DNA of 64,000 nucleotides from Methylibium rhizosphaerae. GTDB lineage: Bacteria; Pseudomonadota; Gammaproteobacteria; Burkholderiales; Burkholderiaceae_C. Below the pieces are notes generated by a model that saw only the letters and a list, made by a program, of their open reading frames with translations, made no database searches and was not told the DNA's origin. This document shows positions 7,914 to 16,688 of the stretch, in pieces (position 1 is the first letter of the stretch; every line of letters starts with the position of its first letter). The DNA is taken from assembly GCF_006386545.1 (NCBI RefSeq), contig NZ_SWAR01000004.1:62001-126000 (forward strand). The letters are read 5' to 3'. The position numbers and the translations under genes are program-made.

Positions 7914-9863
7914 GTGGTGGAAGCGACCTTCCCACGATTGCTGCTGCGGCATGCAGCACAGCGCCCCGACGCGCCCGCACTGCGCGAGAAGGAGTTCGGC
8001 ATCTGGCAGACCTTTACCTGGGGCGCGCTGGCCGAGCTGGTGCGCCACATGGCCTGCGGCCTGGCGGCCGCCGGCCTGCAGCGCGGGCAGCACCTGGTGG
8101 TGGTGGGCGAGAACCGGCCCAGGCTGTATGCCGGCATGCTGGCCGCGCAGTCGCTGGGCGCCATCCCGGTGCCGCTGTACCAGGACGCGGTGGCCGCCGA
8201 GTTCGTGTTCCCGCTCAACAACGCCGAGGTCGCCTACGCGATCGTCGAAGACCAGGAGCAGGTGGACAAGCTGCTCGAGGTGCGTGGCGACTGCCCCGGA
8301 CTCGCGCACATCTGGTTCGATGATCCGCGCGGCCTGCGCAACTACAAGGAGCCCGGGCTGGCGTCGATCGACGCCCTGGTCGACGACGGCCGGCGGCATG
8401 AGGCGCAGCACCCGCAGTTCTACCTGCAGGAAGTGGCCAAGGCCATGCCGGGCGACGTGGCTGCGATGTTCTTCACCTCGGGCACCACCGGCAACCCCAA
8501 GGGCGTGGTGCACACCCATGCCAGCCTGCTCGACCGCGCGCAGGCCGGAACCCGCTTCGACAAGCTGAGCGCCGCCGAGGAGGTGCTGGCCTACCTGCCG
8601 CCCGCCTGGATCGGCCAGAACTGCTTCTCGTATGCGCAGTGGCTGGTGTGCGGCTATGTCGTCAACTGCCCGGAGTCGTCGAGCACGGTGAGCATCGACC
8701 TCAAGGAGATCGGCCCGACCTACTACTTCGCGCCGCCGCGCATCTTCGAGGGCCTGCTCACCAGCGTGATGATCCGCATGGAAGACGCCGGCGCCCCCAA
8801 GCGCTGGCTGTTCAACCGCTTCATGGACGTGGCCCGGCGGGTGGGCCCGGCGCGCATGGACCGCAAGCCGGTGGGCGCGCTCGACAACCTGCTCTACGCG
8901 CTGGGCAACGTGCTCATCTATGGCCCGCTGCGCAACACGCTGGGCCTGTCGCGGGTGCGCGTGGCCTACACCGCCGGCGAAGCGATCGGCCCGGACCTCT
9001 TCACCTTCTACCGCGCCATCGGCATCAACCTGAAGCAGCTGTACGGCTCCACCGAGACCGCGGTGTTCGTCTGCCTGCAGCCCGACCATGAAGTGAAGGC
9101 CGACACGGTGGGCGTGCCGATCGAGGGGGTGGAGATCAGGGTGGACGACAGCGGCGAGGTGCTGATCCGCTCGGGCGGCCTGCTCAAGGAGTACTACAAG
9201 AACCCGCAGGCCACGGCCGACGTCAAGACGGCCGAAGGCTGGTACCGCAGCGGCGATGCCGGCTTCCTCGATGCCTCGGGCCACCTGAAGATCATCGATC
9301 GCGCCAAGGACGTGGGCCGCATCCGCGGCGGCGGCAACGACGGCGCGATGTTCGCGCCCAAGTACGTCGAGAACAAGCTGAAGTTCTTCCCGTACATCAA
9401 GGAGGCGGTGGCCTTCGGCGACCAGCGCGAGAAGGTGTGCGCCTTCATCAACATCGACTTCGAGGCGGTGGGCAACTGGGCCGAGAAGCGCAACCTGCCC
9501 TATGCCGGCTATACCGACCTGGCCGGCAAGCCCGAGGTCTACGAGCTGGTGCGCGACTGCGTGGCCAAGGTCAACGCCGACCTCGCCGCCGACGAACGGC
9601 TCGCGGGCAGCCAGGTGAGCCGCTTCCTGGTGCTGCACAAGGAACTCGATGCCGACGACGGCGAGCTCACCCGCACCCGCAAGGTCCGCCGCGGCTACAT
9701 CGGCGAGAAGTACGCGGTGCTGGTGGACGCGCTGTACGGCGGCAAGGCCTCGCAATACATCGAGACCCAGGTGAAGTTCGAGGACGGCCGCACCGGCATG
9801 GTGTCGGCCGAGCTGCGCATCGCCGATGCGCCCACCCATCCCGCCGTGAGGAGGGCTGCATGA
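7914..9863 (+). CDS. AMP-dependent long-chain-type acyl-CoA synthetase
   Basis: Adenylate-forming ligase of 649 residues that activates a carboxylic acid to its CoA thioester with ATP. The phosphate loop TSGTTGNPKG lies near residue 188-197; YGSTETAVF and the hinge motif WYRSGDAGFLDASGH follow, and RTRKVRRGYI sits at the C-terminal catalytic position. It resembles FadD-like ligases in Burkholderiales encoded with branched-chain-type ABC transporters. Start GTG 7914 (or GTG 7917) follows AAAGGAGA. It opens an operon of eight genes whose stop overlaps the next start as ATGA, which couples activation to uptake of the substrate. The substrate is unknown; an aromatic, branched or long-chain acid is plausible. 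Confidence 0.92.
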   Translation: MVEATFPRLLLRHAAQRPDAPALREKEFGIWQTFTWGALAELVRHMACGLAAAGLQRGQHLVVVGENRPRLYAGMLAAQSLGAIPVPLYQDAVAAEFVFPLNNAEVAYAIVEDQEQVDKLLEVRGDCPGLAHIWFDDPRGLRNYKEPGLASIDALVDDGRRHEAQHPQFYLQEVAKAMPGDVAAMFFTSGTTGNPKGVVHTHASLLDRAQAGTRFDKLSAAEEVLAYLPPAWIGQNCFSYAQWLVCGYVVNCPESSSTVSIDLKEIGPTYYFAPPRIFEGLLTSVMIRMEDAGAPKRWLFNRFMDVARRVGPARMDRKPVGALDNLLYALGNVLIYGPLRNTLGLSRVRVAYTAGEAIGPDLFTFYRAIGINLKQLYGSTETAVFVCLQPDHEVKADTVGVPIEGVEIRVDDSGEVLIRSGGLLKEYYKNPQATADVKTAEGWYRSGDAGFLDASGHLKIIDRAKDVGRIRGGGNDGAMFAPKYVENKLKFFPYIKEAVAFGDQREKVCAFINIDFEAVGNWAEKRNLPYAGYTDLAGKPEVYELVRDCVAKVNADLAADERLAGSQVSRFLVLHKELDADDGELTRTRKVRRGYIGEKYAVLVDALYGGKASQYIETQVKFEDGRTGMVSAELRIADAPTHPAVRRAA

Positions 9864-10732
9864 TGGCCGCCACCACCGCACTGCGCTCCGCCGGGGCCGA
9901 CATGCCGCTGCACGAGGCGGTGGACGCGGCCAACGACTCGCGCCCCAGCGCCGTACGCCGCGCCGGCGACGTGATCCTCGACGTGCAGAACATCTCGCTG
10001 TCGTTCGGCGGGGTCAAGGCGCTCACCGACATCAGCTTCAACGTCCGCGAGCACGAGATCCGCGCCATCATCGGCCCCAACGGCGCCGGCAAGAGCTCCA
10101 TGCTCAACTGCATCAACGGCGTGTACACGCCGCAGCAGGGTTCCATCACCTTCCGCGGCCGGACGTTCAAGCACATGAACTCGCGCCAGGTGGCCGAGAT
10201 GGGCGTGGCCCGCACCTTCCAGAACCTGGCGCTGTTCAAGGGCATGAGCGTGCTCGACAACATCATGACCGGGCGCAACCTGCACATGAAGCGCAACCTG
10301 TTCTGGCAGGCCCTGCGCCTGGGCCCGGCCGAGCGCGAGGAGATCGCGCAGCGCGAGTTCGTCGAACGCATCATCGACTTCCTGGAGATCCAGGCCCACC
10401 GCAAGACGCCGGTGGGCCGGCTGCCCTACGGCCTGCAGAAGCGGGTCGACCTCGGCCGCGCGCTGGCGATGCAGCCGCAGGTGCTGCTGCTCGACGAGCC
10501 GATGGCCGGCATGAACGTCGAGGAAAAGCAGGACATGTGCCGCTTCATCCTCGACGTGAACGACGAGTTCGGCACCACCATCGTGCTGATCGAGCACGAC
10601 ATGGGCGTGGTGATGGACATCTCCGACCGGGTGGTGGTGCTCGACTACGGCAGGAAGATCGGCGACGGCACCCCGGACGAGGTGCGCAGCAATCCGGAGG
10701 TCATCAAGGCCTACCTGGGCACGAGCCACTGA
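9860..10732 (+). CDS. Branched-chain-type ABC transporter ATPase (LivG-like)
   Basis: ATP-hydrolysing subunit of 290 residues for a Liv/HAAT-family importer. Walker A GPNGAGKS, the short signature LPYGLQKRVDLGRAL typical of LivG proteins, Walker B VLLLDEPMAGM and switch His in LIEHDMG are all present. An N-terminal extension of about 35 residues before the ABC core is longer than usual. The start overlaps the ligase stop, and GAGGAGG lies six bases upstream. It pairs with the LivF-like ATPase at 14269. Confidence 0.95.
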   Translation: MMAATTALRSAGADMPLHEAVDAANDSRPSAVRRAGDVILDVQNISLSFGGVKALTDISFNVREHEIRAIIGPNGAGKSSMLNCINGVYTPQQGSITFRGRTFKHMNSRQVAEMGVARTFQNLALFKGMSVLDNIMTGRNLHMKRNLFWQALRLGPAEREEIAQREFVERIIDFLEIQAHRKTPVGRLPYGLQKRVDLGRALAMQPQVLLLDEPMAGMNVEEKQDMCRFILDVNDEFGTTIVLIEHDMGVVMDISDRVVVLDYGRKIGDGTPDEVRSNPEVIKAYLGTSH

Positions 10733-10752
10733 AGGGCGAAGGACGCAACGAA

Positions 10753-11682
10753 ATGGGCTTCTTCCTCGAAACTCTCATCGGCGGCCTGATGGCGGGCATG
10801 CTGTATTCGCTGATCGCGCTCGGCTTCGTGCTGATCTTCAAGGCCAGCGGCGTCTTCAACTTCGCGCAGGGTGCGATGGTGCTGTTCGCCGCACTGGCGA
10901 TGGCGCGCTTCGCCGAGTGGCTGCCCGGCTGGACCGGCATCGAGAGCAGGCTGTTCGCCAACGTGGCCGCCTTCGTGCTCGCGATGGTGGTGATGGTGGT
11001 GGTGGCCTGGCTGATCGAGCGGCTGTGCCTGTCGAAGCTGGTCAACCAGGAGGGCATCACGCTGCTGATGGCCACGCTGGGCATCACCTACTTCCTCGAC
11101 GGCTTCGGCCAGACCCTGTTCGGCTCCAACATCTACAAGATCGACGTCGGCATGCCCAAGGACCCGGTGATCCTGGCCGAGAACGTGTTCCAGGGCGGCA
11201 TCCTCATCAGCAAGGAAGACCTCTACGCCGCGCTGATCGCCGCGGCCCTGGTGCTGGTGCTCACGCTGTTCTTCCAGAAGACCGCCACCGGCCGCGCGCT
11301 GCGTGCGGTGGCCGACGATCACCAGGCGGCGCAGTCCATCGGCATCCCGCTCAACCGCATCTGGGTCATCGTGTGGAGCGTGGCGGGTTTCGTGGCGCTG
11401 GTGGCCGGCATCATCTGGGGCAGCAAGCTGGGCGTGCAGTTCTCGCTGTCGCTGGTGGCACTGAAGGCGCTGCCGGTGGTGATCCTCGGCGGCCTGACCT
11501 CGGTGCCCGGCGCCATCATCGGCGGCCTGATCATCGGCGTGGGCGAGAAGCTCTCCGAGATCTACATCGGCCCCATGCTGGGCGGCGGCATCGAGATCTG
11601 GTTCGCCTACGTGCTGGCATTGCTGTTCCTGCTCGTGAGGCCCCAAGGGCTGTTCGGCGAAAAGATCATCGACCGGGTGTGA
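10753..11682 (+). CDS. Branched-chain-type ABC permease (LivH-like)
   Basis: Inner-membrane permease of 309 residues with about eight hydrophobic helices. The N-terminal SLIALGFVLIFKASGVFNFAQG and the loop GRALRAVADDHQAAQSIGI (the coupling loop that contacts the ATPase) are characteristic of LivH. It starts 20 bases after the LivG-like stop. Together with the next gene it forms the transmembrane heterodimer of the importer. Confidence 0.95.
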   Translation: MGFFLETLIGGLMAGMLYSLIALGFVLIFKASGVFNFAQGAMVLFAALAMARFAEWLPGWTGIESRLFANVAAFVLAMVVMVVVAWLIERLCLSKLVNQEGITLLMATLGITYFLDGFGQTLFGSNIYKIDVGMPKDPVILAENVFQGGILISKEDLYAALIAAALVLVLTLFFQKTATGRALRAVADDHQAAQSIGIPLNRIWVIVWSVAGFVALVAGIIWGSKLGVQFSLSLVALKALPVVILGGLTSVPGAIIGGLIIGVGEKLSEIYIGPMLGGGIEIWFAYVLALLFLLVRPQGLFGEKIIDRV

Positions 11683-11695
11683 GAGGGAGAACAGC

Positions 11696-12772
11696 ATGCT
11701 CTACCGCGAAAACGGCCAGTTCAAGACCAGCTACCGCGCCGACCAGCAGATCTTCCCGATCCTGCAGGACCGCATCGCCATCCTCGGCCTGCTCATCATC
11801 GCCTTCGTCGTGGTGCCGCTGTCGGCGCCCGAGTACGCGTTCCGCGCCATCCTGATCCCGTTCCTGATCCTTTCGCTCGCCGCGCTGGGCCTCAACATCC
11901 TGGTGGGCTACTGCGGGCAGATCTCGCTGGGCACCGGAGCCTTCATGGCGGTGGGCGCCTATGCGGCCTACAACTTCCAGATCCGCATCGAGGGCATGCC
12001 GCTCATCGCCTCGCTGCTGCTGGGCGGCCTGTGCGCCACCGGCGTGGGCGTGCTGTTCGGCATCCCGTCGCTGCGCATCAAGGGGCTGTACCTCGCGGTG
12101 GCCACCCTGGCCGCGCAGTTCTTCGTGGACTGGGCCTTCCTGCGCATCAAGTGGTTCACCAACGACTCGCCGTCGGGCTCGGTCAACGTGTCCAACCTGC
12201 AGGTGGCCGGCATCCCGATCGAAAGCCCGGTGGCCAAGTACCTGTTCTGCCTGGTCTTCGTGGCGGTGTTCGCGCTGCTGGCCAAGAACCTGGTGCGCAG
12301 CGCCATCGGCCGCGAATGGATGGCCATGCGCGACATGGACGTGGCCGCCGCCGTCATCGGCATCCGGCCGGTGTACGCCAAGCTGACCGCATTCGCGGTG
12401 AGCTCCTTCATCGTGGGCGTGGCCGGTGCGCTGTGGGGCTTCGTCTACCTGGGCTCCTGGGAGCCGGCGGCGTTCTCGATCGACCGATCGTTCCAGCTGC
12501 TGTTCATGGTCATCATCGGCGGGCTGGGTTCGATCATGGGCAGCTTCTTCGGCGCCGCCTTCATCGTCATCCTGCCGATCTTCCTGGACCAGGCCCTGCC
12601 CGCGCTCGGCGCGATGGTGGGCCTCAACTTCGACACCGCCACGGTGAGCCATGCGGTGCTCATGATCTTCGGTGCGCTGATCGTGTTCTTCCTGATCGTC
12701 GAGCCGCACGGCCTGGCGCGGCTGTGGTCGATCGGCAAGGAGAAGCTGCGCCTCTGGCCGTTCCCGCATTGA
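11696..12772 (+). CDS. Branched-chain-type ABC permease (LivM-like)
   Basis: Inner-membrane permease of 358 residues. After a 25-residue hydrophilic N-terminus come about nine hydrophobic segments, with LGLNILVGYCGQISLGTGAF and the coupling loop GREWMAMRDMDVAAAVIGI, both typical of LivM. GAGAGGGAGA precedes the ATG. It completes the permease pair and is followed by the binding-protein gene after 63 bases. Confidence 0.95.
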   Translation: MLYRENGQFKTSYRADQQIFPILQDRIAILGLLIIAFVVVPLSAPEYAFRAILIPFLILSLAALGLNILVGYCGQISLGTGAFMAVGAYAAYNFQIRIEGMPLIASLLLGGLCATGVGVLFGIPSLRIKGLYLAVATLAAQFFVDWAFLRIKWFTNDSPSGSVNVSNLQVAGIPIESPVAKYLFCLVFVAVFALLAKNLVRSAIGREWMAMRDMDVAAAVIGIRPVYAKLTAFAVSSFIVGVAGALWGFVYLGSWEPAAFSIDRSFQLLFMVIIGGLGSIMGSFFGAAFIVILPIFLDQALPALGAMVGLNFDTATVSHAVLMIFGALIVFFLIVEPHGLARLWSIGKEKLRLWPFPH

Positions 12773-12835
12773 TTCCGTGTTGATGACCCGCACCGAAGAG
12801 TGCATTCGAAAACCCCCGAAGAAGGAGACAGGCAA

Positions 12836-14173
12836 ATGAAACTCAAGTCACTCGCCCTGGCGGCCGCCACCGTGGCCGCCTTCGCAGGCGGCACGCTCGG
12901 CACGACGGGCGCGCTGGCCCAGGCGAAGGAACAGTTCTTCCCCGTGCTGTCCTACCGCACCGGCCCGTATGCACCCAACGGCGTGCCCTGGGCCAACGGC
13001 TACGTCGACTACCTCAAGCTGGTCAATGCCAAGGGCGGCATCAACGGCGTGAAGATCGTCTTCGAGGAATGCGAGACCGGCTATGACACCGGCAAGAGCG
13101 TCGAATGCTATGAGCGCCTGAAGGGCAAGAACGGCGGCGCCTCGCTGTTCCAGCCGCTGTCCACCGGCGCCACCTTCGCACTCACCGAAAAGGCCCCGGG
13201 CGACAAGATCCCGCTCATCACCGCCGGCTACGGCCGCAGCGAAAGCCAGGACGGCGGCGTGTTCAAGTGGAACTTCCCGCTCATCGGCACCTATTGGGTG
13301 GCCGCGGATGCGCTGGTGCAGCAGATCGGCAAGAAGGAAGGCGGCCTCGGCAAGCTGTCGGGCAAGAAGATCGCGCTGGTCTACCACGACAGCCCCTACG
13401 GCAAAGAGCCGATCCCGCTGCTGCAGGAACGCGCCAAGCTGCACGGCTTCGAGCTGCAGCTGCTGCCGGTCACCGCCCCGGGCGTGGAGCAGAAGTCCAC
13501 CTGGCTCCAGGTGCGCCAGAGCCGGCCTGACTACGTGCTGCTGTGGGGCTGGGGCGTGATGAACTCCACCGCCATCAAGGAGGCCCAGGCCACCGGCTAT
13601 CCGCGCGAGAAGATGTACGGCGTGTGGTGGGCGGGTGCCGAGCCTGACGTGCGCGACGTGGGCGACGGCGCCAAGGGCTACAACGCCGTGACCATGCAGC
13701 ACGGCGCTGAGCCGAACTCCAGGTTCGCGCAGGACGTGCTGGCCCTGCTGCACGGCAAGGGCCAGGGCACCGGCCCCAAGGAAGAGGTCGGCTCGGTGCT
13801 CTACATGCGCGGCGCCATCTCCGCGATGCTGGGTGTGGAGGGCGTGCGGCGCGCGCAGGAGCGTTTCGGCAAGGGCAAGGTCATGACCGGCGAGCAGGTG
13901 CGCTGGGGCCTGGAGAACCTGGCGCTCGACCAGAAGAAGCTCGACGCCCTGGGCTTCGCCGGCGTGATGCGCCCGGTGAGCACCAGTTGCGCCGATCACC
14001 TGGGCGCCAACTGGGCCCGGGTGCACACCTGGGACGGCGCGAAGTGGAACTTCACCTCCGACTGGCTGCAGGCCGACGAGCAGATCATCAAGCCGATGGT
14101 CAAGGCGACGGCCGACAGGTACGCGGCGGAGAAGAAGCTCTCGCGCCGCACACCCGAGGACTGCCAGACATAG
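12836..14173 (+). CDS. Periplasmic ABC substrate-binding protein (Liv/amide type)
   Basis: Binding protein of 445 residues that captures the substrate in the periplasm. A Sec signal peptide covers about residues 1-31 with cleavage near ALAQA. The mature protein has the type I periplasmic fold of the LivJ/AmiC class (YVDYLKLVNAKGGINGVKI, ECETGYDTGKSVECYERL, VEQKSTWLQVRQSRPDYVLLWGW). It is longer than classical LivJ (about 345 residues), as in the subgroup linked to acyl-CoA ligases. GAAGGAGA precedes the ATG. A strong hairpin follows the gene and may raise its mRNA level above that of the downstream genes. Confidence 0.93.
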   Translation: MKLKSLALAAATVAAFAGGTLGTTGALAQAKEQFFPVLSYRTGPYAPNGVPWANGYVDYLKLVNAKGGINGVKIVFEECETGYDTGKSVECYERLKGKNGGASLFQPLSTGATFALTEKAPGDKIPLITAGYGRSESQDGGVFKWNFPLIGTYWVAADALVQQIGKKEGGLGKLSGKKIALVYHDSPYGKEPIPLLQERAKLHGFELQLLPVTAPGVEQKSTWLQVRQSRPDYVLLWGWGVMNSTAIKEAQATGYPREKMYGVWWAGAEPDVRDVGDGAKGYNAVTMQHGAEPNSRFAQDVLALLHGKGQGTGPKEEVGSVLYMRGAISAMLGVEGVRRAQERFGKGKVMTGEQVRWGLENLALDQKKLDALGFAGVMRPVSTSCADHLGANWARVHTWDGAKWNFTSDWLQADEQIIKPMVKATADRYAAEKKLSRRTPEDCQT

Positions 14174-14186
14174 CCCACCCCGCAGC

Positions 14187-14218
14187 GCCGGCGCGCCCCC
14201 TCGAGGGTCCGCGCCGGC
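14187..14218. other. Strong intra-operon hairpin after the binding-protein gene
   Basis: GCCGGCGCG (14187-14195) pairs with CGCGCCGGC (14210-14218), and the loop itself contains the palindrome CCCTCGAGGG. It starts 13 bases after the stop codon and has no T-run. Such hairpins often protect the abundant binding-protein segment of ABC operon mRNAs; that role is inferred here. Confidence 0.6.
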
Positions 14219-14268
14219 AGACCGGCGACGCCGGATCCGCGGCCCGTACTTGAATCCAGCGAGTTTGT

Positions 14269-15075
14269 ATGTCCAACGTTCTGCTCAACGTCAACGGCAT
14301 CGAGGTCATCTACAACCACGTGATCCTCGTGCTCAAGGGCGTGTCGCTGCAGGTGCCCGAGGGCCGCATCGTGGCGCTCCTGGGTGGCAACGGCGCGGGC
14401 AAGACCACCACGCTGCGGGCGGTGAGCAACCTGCTCGCGGGCGAACGCGGCGAGGTCACCAAGGGCAGCATCGAGCTGCGCGGCGAGCGCATCGAGAAGC
14501 TCTCGACCGCGGACATGGTGGACCGCGGCGTCATCCAGGTGATGGAGGGGCGGCACTGCTTCGCCCACCTCACCATCGAGGAGAACCTGATGACCGGCGC
14601 CTACACCCGCCGCGACGGCAAGGCCGCGGTGGCGCAGACGCTGGAGAAGGTCTACACCTACTTCCCGCGGCTGAAGACGCGCCGCGCTTCGCAGGCGGCC
14701 TACACCTCGGGCGGCGAGCAGCAGATGTGCGCCATCGGCCGCGCGCTGATGGCCAACCCGAAGATGGTGCTGCTCGACGAACCGTCGATGGGCCTGGCGC
14801 CGCAGATCGTCGAGGAGGTGTTCGAGATCGTGAAGGACCTGAACACCCGCGAGAAGGTCACCTTCCTGCTGGCCGAGCAGAACACCAGCATCGCGCTGCG
14901 CTATGCCGACTACGGCTACATCCTCGAGAACGGCCGGGTCGTGATGGACGGCGAGGCCAAGGCGCTGCGCGAGAACGAGGACGTGAAGGAGTTCTACCTC
15001 GGCATGGGCGGAGGCGACCGCAAGAGCTTCCGCGACGTGAAGAGCTACAAGCGCAGGAAGCGCTGGCTGGCCTGA
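14269..15075 (+). CDS. Branched-chain-type ABC transporter ATPase (LivF-like)
   Basis: Second ATPase subunit, 268 residues. Walker A GGNGAGKT, signature SGGEQQMCAIGRAL, Walker B MVLLDEPSMGL and the switch segment AEQNTSIAL match LivF. It is about 30 residues longer than typical LivF, with a basic C-terminal tail (KSFRDVKSYKRRKRWLA). Translation start 14269 has only a weak ribosome site, consistent with lower expression than the preceding binding protein. Confidence 0.94.
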   Translation: MSNVLLNVNGIEVIYNHVILVLKGVSLQVPEGRIVALLGGNGAGKTTTLRAVSNLLAGERGEVTKGSIELRGERIEKLSTADMVDRGVIQVMEGRHCFAHLTIEENLMTGAYTRRDGKAAVAQTLEKVYTYFPRLKTRRASQAAYTSGGEQQMCAIGRALMANPKMVLLDEPSMGLAPQIVEEVFEIVKDLNTREKVTFLLAEQNTSIALRYADYGYILENGRVVMDGEAKALRENEDVKEFYLGMGGGDRKSFRDVKSYKRRKRWLA

Positions 15076-15099
15076 ACCCGCGCACCCAGGGAGAACACC

Positions 15100-15390
15100 A
15101 TGGACGACTTCTTCGCCCCACCCCCTTTCAAGCCCGACGAGGCGCTGGTGCAGCTCAAGCGCTCGCTGCGCGACCTGCGCGCGCTGGCCGAGCGCGGCGC
15201 CGGCTTCGAGCTGAAGGGCCAGCCGGTCGTCGAGCTGGCGGTCGACGGCGCGGCGATCCGCGCCCGCATCGCCCGGCGCCCGGCCCGCAGCCCCGAGTGG
15301 GAGGCCCGCGTGCTGAAGAACAGCGCCGACGTGCGGCAGTTCACCGCCGACATGAAGAAGCGCCTCGAGCAATGGAGCGGCGACGAATGA
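15100..15390 (+). CDS. Small hypothetical protein of the ligase/ABC operon (96 aa)
   Basis: An unrecognised 96-residue protein between the LivF-like ATPase and the PaaK-like ligase. It begins MDDFFAPPPFKPDEALVQLK, is rich in Arg/Glu/Ala, probably mostly helical, and has no signal peptide or Cys motif. AGGGAGA precedes the ATG, and its TGA overlaps the ligase ATG (ATGA), so the two proteins are made together and may interact. The tail VRQFTADMKKRLEQWSGDE is amphipathic. Function unknown; an accessory subunit or regulator of the ligase is a guess. Confidence 0.75.
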   Translation: MDDFFAPPPFKPDEALVQLKRSLRDLRALAERGAGFELKGQPVVELAVDGAAIRARIARRPARSPEWEARVLKNSADVRQFTADMKKRLEQWSGDE

Positions 15391-16661
15391 CCACCCCTCA
15401 CGCCCCGTACTACGACGCGCTCGAAACGCGCGACCCGGCCGAGCGCGAGGCCGCGCTCATGGCCGCGCTGCCGGCCCAGGTGGCCCATGCGCAGGCCGGC
15501 ACGGCCGCCTTCGGCGAGATCCTGCAGGGCGTGGATGCGCGCGGCACGAGCTCGCGCGCCGCGCTGGCGAAGCTGCCGGTCACGCGAAAGCATGAGCTGC
15601 TCGAGCGCCAGCAGGCGCAACGCGGCACCGACGTCTTCGGCGGCTTCTCGGCCGTGGGCTGGCGCGGGCTGCAGCGGCCCGGCGGCGCCCGGCGGGTCTA
15701 CCAGTCGCCCGGCCCGGTGTACGAACCCGAGGGCGCCGCCGCGGACTACTGGCGCATGGCGCGTGCGCTCTATGCCGCCGGCTTTCGCGCAGGCGACCTG
15801 GTGCACAACAGCTTCAGCTACCACCTCACGCCGGCCGGCTCGATGATGGAAACCGGCGCGCATGCGATCGGCTGCACCGTGTTCCCCGGCGGCGTGGGCA
15901 ATACCGAGCTGCAGCTGCAGGCGATGACCGAACTCAAGCCGCACGGCTACATCGGCACGCCCAGCTTCCTCAAGATCACCCTCGAAAAGGCCAGCGAGCA
16001 GGGGCTCGCGCTGCCGTCTCTCAAGAAGGCGCTGTGCAGCGGCGAGGCGTTTCCGCCGAGCCTGCGCGAGGTGTTCCGCGAACGCGGCGTCGACGGCTTC
16101 CAGTGCTACGGCACCGCCGACCTGGGCCTCATCGCCTATGAAACCGCCGCCCGCGAAGGGCTGGTGCTCGACGAGCAGGTCATCGTGGAGATCGTGCGCC
16201 CGGGCACCGGCGACCCGGTGCCCGACGGCGAGGTCGGCGAGGTGGTGGTGACCACGCTCAACCCCGACTACCCGCTGATCCGCTTCGGCACCGGCGACCT
16301 GTCGGCCATGCTGGCGGGCACCTGCCCGACCGGCCGCACCGCGCCGCGCATCAAGGGCTGGATGGGACGCGCCGACCAGACCACCAAGGTGCGCGGCATG
16401 TTCGTGCACCCGGGCCAGGTGGATGCGGCCGTCAAGCGGCACCCCGAGGTGCGCCGCGCCCGCCTGGTGGTGAGCGGCGAGATGGCCAACGACCAGATGC
16501 TGCTGCGGGTCGAGGTGGCCGGTGCTCCCGAGGGCCTGGCAGCGCGCCTGGCCGAGAGCCTGCGCGACGTCACCAAGCTGCGCGCCGAGGTGGAGCTGGT
16601 GGCGCCGGGCAGCCTGCCCAACGACGGCAAGGTGATCGAGGACGTGCGGTCGTACCGGTGA
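15387..16661 (+). CDS. PaaK-like AMP-binding enzyme with degenerate P-loop
   Basis: Protein of 424 residues related to phenylacetate-CoA ligase. The middle and C-terminal parts keep recognisable adenylate-forming motifs: PHGYIGTPSFLK, CSGEAFPPSLR, CYGTADLG (usually YGTTE/YGMTE), RFGTGDLS, and KVRGMFVHPGQV. Where the family normally has the Ser/Thr/Gly P-loop (SSGTTGxPT), this protein has YQSPGPVYEPEG (about 105-116), so pyrophosphate contacts must differ or ATP chemistry may be lost. It is the last gene of the ABC/ligase operon and overlaps the preceding small gene. It may be a specialised ligase, a CoA-transfer step, or a binding/regulatory relative. Confidence 0.85.
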   Translation: MTTPHAPYYDALETRDPAEREAALMAALPAQVAHAQAGTAAFGEILQGVDARGTSSRAALAKLPVTRKHELLERQQAQRGTDVFGGFSAVGWRGLQRPGGARRVYQSPGPVYEPEGAAADYWRMARALYAAGFRAGDLVHNSFSYHLTPAGSMMETGAHAIGCTVFPGGVGNTELQLQAMTELKPHGYIGTPSFLKITLEKASEQGLALPSLKKALCSGEAFPPSLREVFRERGVDGFQCYGTADLGLIAYETAAREGLVLDEQVIVEIVRPGTGDPVPDGEVGEVVVTTLNPDYPLIRFGTGDLSAMLAGTCPTGRTAPRIKGWMGRADQTTKVRGMFVHPGQVDAAVKRHPEVRRARLVVSGEMANDQMLLRVEVAGAPEGLAARLAESLRDVTKLRAEVELVAPGSLPNDGKVIEDVRSYR

Positions 16662-16688
16662 GCGGTCCGCGCGGCCGGCCGACGCAGG

